Of a stretch of 39,614 bases of DNA, positions 28,201-34,895 are shown one piece after another. A program made the position numbers and the translations under genes. A model generated the notes under the pieces. The model did not search any database. It worked only from the letters and a program-made list of their open reading frames with translations, and was not told where the DNA came from. The stretch spans positions 291,030-330,643 of the forward strand of contig NW_003116454.1 in assembly GCF_000003605.2 (NCBI RefSeq), written 5' to 3'. This stretch comes from Saccoglossus kowalevskii (taxonomy: Eukaryota; Hemichordata; Enteropneusta; Harrimaniidae). The stretch's first letter is position 1. Every line of letters begins with the position of its first letter.

Positions 28201-31200
28201 GGCAGCGTCGCATCATTTGCATAATAATGTACTCTCTCTTTATGGTAACAATCCACTTATGTAACAACATAACACTGTGAAACATCCTGGTGATACTATT
28301 CTCTAACTGGGGTCCACATCACGGCCAACGGCAGACAACGTGCCCTAAGATAGTTTATTTGCGACATTGACACTCTTCTGATCTCCTTATAGGTTGACTT
28401 TAATCCTGTCATGTTACATGGATTTCCGCCGCTTCCCAATGGATCAACAGGAGTGCGGGATGGATATAGAAAGTTGTAAGTTGGCATTATTAGTATTACG
28501 GTACATACCTGGGAAGGGGAAACAACCATCCAGGGGCACATTATTGTTACACTTTTAGTGGATATAACAATTTATGTCAGGGATACAACTCATTATTCAT
28601 TCATCACACATATACTAATGTGTTTTTTATCACTGTAACTCGCATTAATGATAGTATATTTCTCTATTTAGAGACGGGAATCTATGCGACAACTATTTTT
28701 GAACGCAGTTGCTGTGAGATTGATAGCAAGATCAGATTTGGTGATTGTTACATNNNNNNNNNNNNNNNNNNNNNNNNNNNNNNNNNNNNNNNNNNNNNNN
28801 NNNNNNNNNNNNNNNNNNNNNNNNNNNNNNNNNNNNNNNNNNNNNNNNNNNNNNNNNNNNNNNNNNNNNNNNNNNNNNNNNNNNNNNNNNNNNNNNNNNN
28901 NNNNNNNNNNNNNNNNNNNNNNNNNNNNNNNNNNNNNNNNNNNNNNNNNNNNNNNNNNNNNNNNNNNNNNNNNNNNNNNNNNNNNNNNNNNNNNNNNNNN
29001 NNNNNNNNNNNNNNNNNNNNNNNNNNNNNNNNNNNNNNNNNNNNNNNNNNNNNNNNNNNNNNNNNNNNNNNNNNNNNNNNNNNNNNNNNNNNNNNNNNNN
29101 NNNNNNNNNNNNNNNNNNNNNNNNNNNNNNNNNNNNNNNNNNNNNNNNNNNNNNNNNNNNNNNNNNNTATATATATATATATATATATATATTGATCGCT
29201 TCTAAAGACGCTGTATGATGTCATACATATCAATTTTATGCAACTTGGTCAAAAATTCAAATCAATAAACCGCGACGTTTTCACAGATCGAAAGCTGGCG
29301 TGTGATTGATGCTGTCCAAATTCTGCACACACAACTAAACTAGAAGAATGTACGTAGTGCTATATGGTTTATATTGGTTTTATATTATAGTTCATTTTCG
29401 AAAAATGCTAAAAACTGAAACATAACCCGATTCAGGAACTGCTTGGTGATGATTGGCAAGTAACTTCTGATGCGAATATTTAGCGTATTACTTGAAATCC
29501 AAAGGTTTCAAACACAATTTCGTCGACAATACAACATCACATTTGAAATTTAGACAGACTAGAGCCACATTTAGCTTTCAGTAATGTAAAATTAAATAAA
29601 AAACTAACATTTGTTATATGACAAAAGGATACGCACGCGCGCCTCTGAAATCCAACATCTGATTAAATTTGTCGTTTTTTGAATAGATTGTCATTTTAAC
29701 CCGAGGTGAAAATGTAGTTGTATGTACGGATAAGTATAATTAATTCGTCTCGCCTAAAGCCTGTTCCCTGTGTGAAATCAAGCTTAGGGTAGATTTGTTA
29801 ACAGAGGTTGCAATGCTACCTTAGTTTCGTTATCTTCCGTCGAGACCTATGAAATAGTAGATAATACACTTTCTCTAGGCTGATGTGATGCAAACTAACA
29901 GCAGAACCCCACAACAAATCCTGAATGCGTTAATGATGTCGTTAGGGTCAACGTTTAATATACTGCAGTGATATTATAAACATATTATCACATAAATACT
30001 GCCACCAAAGGCACTTTATGTGTTCCCTAAATATATGAGGTACACGCGACATTAACAAACAATAAGGTGACGTAATTCATAACAATTTCTAAGCGTCTAG
30101 TACCGTGACCTTCAGTGCGCCTATAGTGAATTCTCCTCATATCGTATAATCAGCTACTATGCTTTATTCCATATGGTACCAAGCTGCCTAGTACTCTATT
30201 CAGACCATTAACGCATTCCCATTGGTAAAGCCTCACTTGTATTGAGTCTTGACAAAAAATAACATCAAAATTACAAAATAAAATATTAACGATGGACGTG
30301 CATACAATCCCATATTACGTGGTTACAATGTATAGGCTGATATTCGTTCAGCTTGAATCGCGTTAAAAGTTGCGTTGTTTGTCAGTTTGTGCGTAATGGT
30401 TTTGTAATGTGACAATACCTAAATGAGTAAACAACATATCATGTCTAAAAACATGCATATAGACGGAGTATGATTCAGTCTTCGATCACAAATTCGTTTT
30501 CCAGCTATCTAACTGTTGTTTACTTATGCATACATGAACATCCTTTTATTGTACTCAAATTTAGTTTTGGCGAAATATTATATAAATTACAAAGTACGCA
30601 TAAAATTGACAAAACGTGGACACTTCAAAAACACACAACCTAGTACATGAAATAAATCTGATTTTATATATATATGAGTTTACTGCATGTAATATGTGCC
30701 TTTATTCTAGACCAATATGGCAGCGACAATCTTGTCGTGAAATGGCGGGATGAAAACCCCATCAGAAAAAAACCCGATGTGCGGCTACCGCAGTTCTCGA
30801 TTTCTCCGATGATCACACGCAACTGCTCTCATGATATGTACGAGACAGGTGAGAGTAACATAACACGACACCACTATATCATTGATTGCCATCAACCTAA
30901 AAATGACTAATTTCATTCTGCAACAAATGAGCAGATATTACGTAAACCATAGATATAAAATAACAAAGGCTTTTAATAACTAATTGGTAAGATAAAAAAA
31001 AACAACGACAGCAGTATAAAATGTGGTGGAATACACTGCGCCTATCTATTTATACACGCCACGATGTTTTTTTTCATTTCACGTCGAATCAGACAACATT
31101 TACAGATGGAAGTGGCGACGAAGGCAGGTAAACTGACACGGAGTTAACAACAGAGTAGAAAACATGTCTCATATTCCCCCAATTAGGTACAACTCGATGT

Positions 31201-34200
31201 TTTGAGTTCTTTGAAAAATGAAATCATTGTACCATTCGATCAGGATAATCACTCCAACATCCGTATACAAGACGGCCGCATCCGCCTTAATCCATTTTAC
31301 CTTCCAAATAAGATTTTCCTTCAACTGCTCCTCATCAAATGTAATTAAGGTGACTCTATGCACATGTAGATATTTAAAACTGTTTTGTCACATAGATCCA
31401 TGGAGTTCCATTCCAGCGTTTGGTCGAAACAGGGGTTATTTCTACCGAGAAGAGACCCGATATAAAGAGCCCGTTTAAGATGCAAAACAGAGCACCTGTG
31501 TCAGATATCGTACTATATATGTATCTTACGATTGTCAACTAAACCTCTAGATAAGATTGTGTTGTGTTTATAATACCCTTCTTCGGTTTCTTCTACGATT
31601 TAGGTCAGATTTCTTGTATTGGGATGACATTTGTTATGAGTCGTGGTATCGGATTCTACCTGCTACAGACATATCTGCCAAGCGTTCTAATCGTGGTATT
31701 GTCGTGGATGAGCTTTTGGATCGATATTACCTCCACTCCGGCAAGGGTGACTCTGTGTACTACGACTGTGCTGACCATGACAACGACCAGCGTTGGTAAT
31801 ATCGATGGCCTGCCTAAAGTGTCGTACATCAAGGTAATTATGGTCGTTATGAAATTCGTTTGTATCGTGTTTTAATTCAGTTTTTAGTGAGGTACTAGGC
31901 GGAATGACGCTATATATACAAACACACAACTTTCAGAGTCAACAAGATTTAAATAGGTTAAGTGAACTTCAATAAGACTACGTGTCATCGCCACAACATT
32001 AGTTGGCTGAACGTACCGAGTTATAATCCCAGTCAGGATTCATAGCTCTTGAGGCTATTTTCTGCTCTTCCAGGGTCGAATACATTTGACTAGGCGGTCG
32101 AGTACTTTTAACTAGGCACAACCCAAAGGATACTTGTGTAATTGAACTATTCCGCAGAACGGGAGTTGCAATGGAGATTTTATCAGCGTCACTTAAACTT
32201 TCTCTACGAAAAAGATATTTATCATTTATAAAGCAACAAGGTCTCATCATTCTCTAATCATCTCGCGTAACTTCAGTATCTACTAATTGTATGTGATGTC
32301 TGAAATATTTGATGTCTTTGTTTTCTTTGCTCCTAGGCTATTGACATATGGTTTGCTGCGTGCCTCTCGTTCATTGTTGGTATCTCATTTGAATATGCAA
32401 TTGTTAACTACTTTTGGACACGTGAAAGGTCACCAACGACGGGCTTTAAGGTCAGTAACGTCGACATGTATACGCCTCTCAACACATAGATAGACACATG
32501 GTTAATCCATGAGAAGCCATCGTCGCCTCGCGCATGCGCCAGATATAAGTCCCACATTAACAAAGATGGCGAATTTAATTGTTTTACCGATGAACGCATA
32601 TAAACAAAAGACACTACAACAGTTCAAAACGGCAAATCATGGGGTGACTGGAACGCATCAAAGCACTCTTAAGAGTAACAGTCGCTATATAATGCAAACC
32701 ACGACCAGACAATGGAAGAGCACATTGGGTTGCGGGAAAAACAACTGTTTATGAACACAAACCTCGTACATACGTGCCGCGACGACCACCGGTCTTTTTT
32801 AAAACATGTGTGTCGGCTTTTTAAGTTAAATTAATTGATTAAACGATTGCGAAGCAAAAAAACAAAACAAAAAAGATAACAATAATGCAAAGTGTTAATG
32901 CCATGACGTCATAGTAGGACAATATTAGTTGTTCATTTCTAGTCTAGGCGCGGTGGTCTTGGGGTTGGTGATGAGTTTGGAGAAAGTAAATAATTGCATC
33001 AGTGTTTTAATACATTGACTGTTTGGCTCCAAGTTACAATTGTTAATTAATGAACATCTTCAGTACCCCGCCTTGAGTCGCTGCACGCCATTACGTTATG
33101 AAGTGTGCTCACTTAATCTAAATCAGACATTCGTGGTATGAATCTCCGTTCTTGGTCACACCTGCAGGTCGTCTACATTGTCCACCCCAGACCGCAAGTC
33201 TACAATTTGTCATCGAACACTAATAAAGAAGTGATTACAGATATATTATTAAAAATATCTCCAAGTGATGCATCTGATGAATCTATGTCACATGCCCCGC
33301 TGCGGATTACAAAACATTAGCTAAGAAGTGAATTTACGTGAAACAGTCCTTGTGGGCAAAACATCAATTTGGAGAATAACGTGGACATTCTTTATGTATG
33401 ACCATACTTAAAAATTTAAAAGCGTAAGCAATAATCAAGAAATCCCGATTCCCCAAGCTACACAAATATTGTACGGTATTCCGCGCGTCGAACCAAGCTT
33501 ACATGCATCGGAGCACAAGAAAACATTGAATTTGCTTCGCATGATTGCGGATAGTCATTTTGCTTTGTTAAAAAAACCCACAATTTTAAAAAACAATGTT
33601 GCTAATTTATGACCGCAGATAAAATCAATTATTTAATAGTCATTATTATACATCTGTCACCTTAACGCCATAAGTTACAGCGTCCCGTAATTTTGAAGTA
33701 TTACACTGGGTATTTTCATTCCACCGTATTAGGAAATTCCAAATATGGAACGATTACGAGCGTAAGCGTCCTCTAATAATGAAAACAAACATGGCAGCCC
33801 CTAGAGTTTGACCGGTAAAAAGTTCGCTCAATTGGTTCTAAACTTTTTGTATTTCGGCATTCCCATGATGTATTCTTGTGGGGAAAAGATGTATAATTAT
33901 AATAAGGTTATAAACGAGGATACCGAAAAGCATGCACTCAGACAGCACACGGTCGACATTCCCGCTATACTGCCTTCGTGCATATTTCTCGGCATCCTCG
34001 TAATAACCTCAATACATGCCATGTATTATTATATCAATATATATTTATTTGACATGTCCACGCCCACGTTAATTATAACCACTAAATATATTTTTTTAGA
34101 ATACGACAGGAATTCCAAGGATTGCGTTCGATGAAATATATTTTTTTCAAACAACTAGATGCTTACATTACATTACATTACATTACATTACATTACATTA

Positions 34201-34895
34201 CATTACATTACATTACATTACTGTGATGATAAAACGTAGTAGCGAAGTAACACATTAAAAACCTATTTCGAAAGTTTATATTCACGCGACTAGCAATGTT
34301 AACCAGATCAGTAGTCGGAACAGTTTTCACTACTGAATATTATTTTATAAAATAGGAAGTAATCATGTTTGTTTAGAAAGTTGAACATTGAAATACTGAC
34401 TCTTGGCATGAATTTTACTATTAATTATTAACACATGTAACAATGTGTCATGATTGGCTAAGTCACTTTAATAAAACAATTTCCCAGATTCACGGTTTAT
34501 TGCAAACATGAAACAATTTCCCTACTAAATTATATTTGGCTTCATTACAGGATATTAAGATATCGAAAATGTGGCGCCAGTGCATTGATGCCGAGATGAC
34601 CTCCTCGATGCGTTCGGATTTACGAGAAAGACGCGACAGTACGGAGAAGAGCCATCCGTTTGACACTTCCAGGGCCACCCTGGATGGGGAGATATACGGC
34701 AACAGGTCACGACGTGCTATGGAAGTCAGGGTGAGCCCGGAACCTCCGACTGTGAATGAATTTGAAATACGCACGCGCCAACTGGCCCGTGATATCGATA
34801 GAACCGCACGTTGGGGATTTCCCATGGCGTTTATTCTGTTCATCATCGTCTACTTCTCGTATTATCTGCGGGGTCACAATGTGTTTTTCGAGTGA
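1..34895 (+). CDS. Cys-loop anion channel subunit, GlyR/GABA-A/GluCl class, nine exons, 5' end off window
   Basis: Join 1-47, 190-314, 10104-10171, 25618-25841, 28393-28475, 30711-30848, 31604-31833, 32337-32450 and 34551-34895. This gives 457 codons plus TGA with no internal stop, and every intron is GT/AG in matching phase. Seen: extracellular domain with RIRP, loop A W-x-PDL, Cys-loop C162 to C176 with FPMD inside, loop B ESY 181-183, a second cysteine pair C221/C233 in loop C, M1 about 245-267, M2 about 274-293 starting PAR, M3 about 306-331, a loop of about 95 residues and M4 about 431-449. Family knowledge: such subunits form pentameric plasma-membrane channels, and Pro-Ala-Arg before M2 marks chloride permeation. 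Possible N-glycosylation sites are N100 and N220. RRDS (370-373) in the cytoplasmic loop fits a PKA site. The agonist is not determined: glycine, GABA, glutamate or another small amine are all possible. Residue numbers count from base 1 of the window; the true protein is longer at its N-terminus. Confidence 0.93.
48..189 (+). other. Intron 1 (putative, 142 bp)
   Basis: Consensus gtaagt at the 5' end and tgtttcag at the 3' end, phase 2. It depends on exon 1 being real. No other feature is seen in it. Confidence 0.5.
190..314 (+). CDS. Exon 2: start of the extracellular domain
   Basis: The acceptor tgtttcag ends at 189 and the donor gtaagg starts at 315. Translation from 191 gives 41 residues ending LYDKRIRPHTN plus the first base of a Gly codon. 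LxxLYDxRIRP followed by Gly is the N-terminal helix and loop signature of GlyR, GluCl and GABA-A subunits. The hydrophobic first third probably finishes the signal peptide, leaving about 30 residues before RIRP as in GlyR. An ATG at 227 is in frame, but using it as the start would remove the signal sequence. Confidence 0.88.
2361..2480. repeat. GC-rich hairpin repeat, copy 1 (MITE-like)
   Basis: It is clearly similar along its length to 6289-6411, sharing in order a gc-g-AGTC start, cgtgttcgat or cctgttcgat, gacgtata, cgtgtaaaa, attgttt-tttac and gcg-gacgac near the end. The ends are inverted relative to each other (GTCGTC-type left end against GACGAC-type right end), as in a short non-autonomous DNA transposon. 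It has no coding capacity. Confidence 0.6.
4811..5200. repeat. Degenerate 80-bp minisatellite
   Basis: The anchor CTACTTGACA starts at 4830, 4910, 4990 and 5070, an exact 80-base period, with further decayed units near 5141 and 5166. Each unit also has a weaker half-repeat of about 40 bases (ttgaca...gcagt...gcttaacaat...gcaatgattt). The minus-strand open frames across 4910-5292 are by-products of this periodicity. Confidence 0.85.
6289..6411. repeat. GC-rich hairpin repeat, copy 2 (MITE-like)
   Basis: It begins GGCGGCAGTCGTCGTG and ends CTGCGCGACGACCACCGCC. The ends are inverted complements with a few mismatches, so the single strand can fold into a long hairpin. Same family as 2361-2480. 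I see no clear target-site duplication. Confidence 0.65.
7785..7816. repeat. Perfect 13-bp CT/AG hairpin
   Basis: actctctctctct (7785-7797), a six-base loop, then its exact complement (7804-7816). It is a simple-sequence inverted repeat with no known function. Confidence 0.8.
10104..10171 (+). CDS. Exon 3: beta-strand 1 region
   Basis: The acceptor is cttctcttcttag and the donor gtgagt starts at 10172. The 68-base length equals that of the corresponding exon in vertebrate GlyR and GABA-A genes as I recall it. It encodes EVTCNMYIISLDSVKEATM, which aligns with the GlyR segment V-T-C-N-I-F-x-x-S-x-x-S-I-x-E-T-T-M. It enters in phase 1 and leaves in phase 0. Confidence 0.93.
12141..12268. repeat. 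(TTTA)n microsatellite
   Basis: About 21 pure TTTA units (12141-12226) followed by imperfect T/A-rich units. On the - strand it reads as a (TAAA)n tail behind about 150 bases of AT-rich sequence, which could be the 3' end of a retroposon, but no element body is recognisable. Confidence 0.9.
12479..12674. repeat. Inverted-repeat element, family 2, copy 1
   Basis: The left arm (12494-12550) has GAGCGG..CGAGACTTGTTTTTCC..CGTCCGTCATTG. The right arm (12602-12661) is its imperfect reverse complement (GATGACGGACAATGG..GAACAAGTCTCGCG..CTCGCTC). About 50 bases of spacer separate them. This fits a short non-autonomous transposon with long terminal inverted repeats. Confidence 0.6.
13636..13750. repeat. 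15-bp tandem array
   Basis: About 7.5 copies of TTCTCGCGTGAAACG with variants, notable for CpG-rich GCGTG and ACGTG cores in AT-rich surroundings. It lies inside intron 3. Confidence 0.9.
14587..14752. repeat. Inverted-repeat element, family 2, copy 2
   Basis: The left arm contains CGCGAGACTTGTTTTT and GTGTTCCATTCTC, both matching the reverse complement of the right arm of the copy at 12479-12674. Its own right arm (14695-14751) is a decayed inverted copy (gacggagagagaatga..gaaaacaaaa). Confidence 0.55.
16991..17355. repeat. 73-bp minisatellite, five units
   Basis: Units start GAACCTCTCAACG or GAGCCTCTCAACG at 16991, 17064, 17136, 17209 and 17282 (72-73 bases each). They contain AATAATACGACAGTTAGGCT and GTAGTGGTAGCTAAGTT. 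The last unit carries a short insertion and is decayed. Confidence 0.92.
17460..19720 (-). pseudogene. Decayed coding element of unknown family
   Basis: The - strand shows an ordered chain of protein-like fragments broken by stops and frameshifts: about 19690-19500 (with VDWDIAYSLALFSPRDKQ), 19510-19360, 19240-18998, 18855-18652, 18525-18304 (with SCPNFMIGSSKNNQSP), 18247-17846 (133 codons, rich in Cys, with CNECG and VICVQC) and 17777-17470, where two frames cover adjacent parts of one sequence. All run in one direction with no splice-like breaks. I recognise no reverse transcriptase, transposase or integrase motif. It could be a large DNA transposon, an old integrated DNA virus or a retroposed host gene. 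That it is decayed coding sequence is fairly well supported; its identity is open. Confidence 0.6.
19252..19284. repeat. (TA)n microsatellite
   Basis: A pure TA dinucleotide tract that interrupts the fossil coding element between two of its fragments. Confidence 0.95.
19793..19872. repeat. Isolated degenerate copy of the 73-bp unit
   Basis: TGGTGAATAATA, CATTTACACTG, CTGGTAGCTAAGTAG and CCGCTCAACCTGG follow the order of the 16991-17355 array in the same orientation, with about five bases missing. It lies about 2.4 kb away, beyond the fossil coding element. Confidence 0.7.
20940..21118. promoter_or_regulatory. Pair of CRE palindromes in intron 3
   Basis: TGACGTCA at 20940-20947 and 21111-21118, 171 bases apart. 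This is the full cAMP-response/ATF octamer. Single copies also occur at 14911-14918 and 32904-32911. Function is inferred from sequence only. Confidence 0.3.
25618..25841 (+). CDS. Exon 4: loops D, A and E of the ligand-binding domain
   Basis: The acceptor is tctctgtatcgcag and the donor gtgagt starts at 25842. The exon has 224 bases (74 codons plus two bases). It encodes loop D (FTQKW-VDSRLAF), loop A (CWVPDLYFTN, the W-x-PD-x-x-F-x-N motif) and the strand before the Cys-loop (GHVTLSM). N100 lies in an NVS glycosylation sequon. Loop D has Thr where GlyR, GABA-A alpha and GABA-rho subunits carry the arginine that binds the agonist carboxylate. Confidence 0.95.
25842..28392 (+). other. Intron 4 (about 2.55 kb)
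   Basis: Phase 2 intron, gtgagt to ccttatag. It carries a perfect three-copy 34-bp tandem repeat at 26199-26300 and an AT-rich palindromic patch around 28137-28190. Nothing else is recognised. Confidence 0.93.
26199..26300. repeat. Perfect 34-bp triplication
   Basis: Three identical 34-base units (start CACTTGAAATCTGG, end AAAGAAATTA) at 26199, 26233 and 26267. The perfect identity points to recent expansion or to an assembly artefact. Confidence 0.95.
28393..28475 (+). CDS. Exon 5: Cys-loop
   Basis: It lies between the acceptor ccttatag and the donor gtaagt. The length is exactly 83 bases, the usual size of this exon in the family. It encodes C-x13-C with the FPMD core (SCYMDFRRFPMDQQEC) and ends with I-E-S plus the first base of Tyr, so loop B is split across the next intron. 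Confidence 0.96.
28476..30710 (+). other. Intron 5 (about 2.2 kb, with assembly gap)
   Basis: Phase 1 intron, gtaagt to tttattctag. It includes a run of 414 N (28754-29167) next to a TA dinucleotide tract, so its true length is unknown. The coding sequence on both sides joins in frame, so no exon needs to be in the gap. Confidence 0.92.
28754..29167. other. Assembly gap (414 N)
   Basis: An unresolved run of N inside intron 5. The right flank is a TA dinucleotide tract (29168-29192), so the gap was probably caused by simple repeats. Open frames crossing it are artefacts. Confidence 0.99.
30711..30848 (+). CDS. Exon 6: loop B to loop C
   Basis: The acceptor tttattctag ends at 30710 and the donor gtgaga starts at 30849; the exon is 138 bases, the family length. 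Its first two bases complete Tyr of ESY (loop B). QYGSDNLVVKW matches the x-Y-x-x-x-D-L-x-x-x-W strand. The exon also carries C221, the first cysteine of the loop C disulfide, within an N-C-S sequon, and it ends at Y-E-T-G. GlyR loop C residues Tyr202 and Thr204 have counterparts here (Y226, T228). Confidence 0.95.
30849..31603 (+). other. Intron 6 (755 bp)
   Basis: Phase 1, gtgaga to ctacgatttag. No repeat or gene is seen in it. Confidence 0.93.
31604..31833 (+). CDS. Exon 7: end of loop C, M1, M2 and M2-M3 loop
   Basis: The acceptor ctacgatttag ends at 31603 and the donor gtaatt starts at 31834; the exon is 230 bases. It encodes Q-I-S-C (second loop C cysteine, C233), M1 (GFYLLQTYLPSVLIVVLSW, then the FW-x family motif), the PAR anion filter, M2 with Leu 9' conserved, and the loop LPKVSYIK that couples gating. 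M2 carries Thr at 2', Cys at 4', Thr at 5' and 6', and Ile at 19'. GlyR has Gly 4' and Arg 19'. Confidence 0.96.
31834..32336 (+). other. Intron 7 (503 bp)
   Basis: Phase 0, gtaatt to tttgctcctag. A minus-strand open frame (31999-32250) covers half of it, but I see no conserved motif there. Confidence 0.93.
32337..32450 (+). CDS. Exon 8: M3 and start of cytoplasmic loop
   Basis: It is 114 bases, phase 0 on both sides, with acceptor tttgctcctag and donor gtcagt. It begins A-I-D-I-W, as M3 does in GlyR and GABA-A subunits, and contains E-Y-A-x-V-N-Y near the end of M3. The usual A-L-L-E is G-I-S-F-E here, an uncommon variant. The last residues (TRERSPTTGFK) begin the cytoplasmic loop. Confidence 0.94.
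32530..32571 (+). promoter_or_regulatory. NRF1-like and YY1-like sites in intron 8
   Basis: GCGCATGCGC (32530-32539, NRF1 core palindrome) followed 23 bases later by AAGATGGCG (32563-32571, YY1 core). This pair is common in CpG promoters of animals. Another NRF1 palindrome lies at 5791-5800. No transcript start can be shown. Confidence 0.25.
32747..32792. repeat. GC-rich hairpin repeat, truncated copy 3
   Basis: The 3' half only: tgtttat followed about 30 bases later by GCGACGACCACCGG, aligning with the right end of the 6289-6411 copy. Confidence 0.45.
34165..34221. repeat. (ACATT)n microsatellite
   Basis: About 11 perfect pentamer units in intron 8. Confidence 0.97.
34551..34895 (+). CDS. 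Exon 9: cytoplasmic loop, M4 and stop
   Basis: The acceptor gcttcattacag ends at 34550. The exon has 114 codons and TGA at 34893-34895. The first part is a charged cytoplasmic loop with RRDS (a PKA-like site) and an arginine-rich stretch. IDRTARWGFPMAF is the family motif I-D-R-x-x-R-x-x-F-P at the entry to M4, followed by a hydrophobic helix. The extracellular tail is short, ending R-G-H-N-V-F-F-E. The whole M3-M4 loop (about 95 residues) is of ordinary length for the family. Confidence 0.95.
   Translation, partial: DIKISKMWRQCIDAEMTSSMRSDLRERRDSTEKSHPFDTSRATLDGEIYGNRSRRAMEVRVSPEPPTVNEFEIRTRQLARDIDRTARWGFPMAFILFIIVYFSYYLRGHNVFFE

Larger units (their letters stand above)
32451..34550 (+). 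other. Intron 8 (about 2.1 kb)
   Basis: Phase 0, gtcagt to gcttcattacag. It holds an NRF1-like palindrome and a YY1-like site (32530-32571), a partial hairpin-repeat copy (32747-32792), a CRE palindrome (32904) and an (ACATT)n microsatellite (34165-34221). Confidence 0.93.

Noticed and set aside
28620-29233. Long open frames on both strands across the N run
   Set aside because: They are artefacts of unresolved bases and the TA tract.
31999-32250. 83-codon minus-strand frame in intron 7
   Set aside because: No family resemblance and no start or splice context; probably chance.
33808-34134. 108-codon plus-strand frame with hydrophobic runs in intron 8
   Set aside because: AT-driven composition, no channel motif, and the exon 8 to exon 9 join is complete without it.
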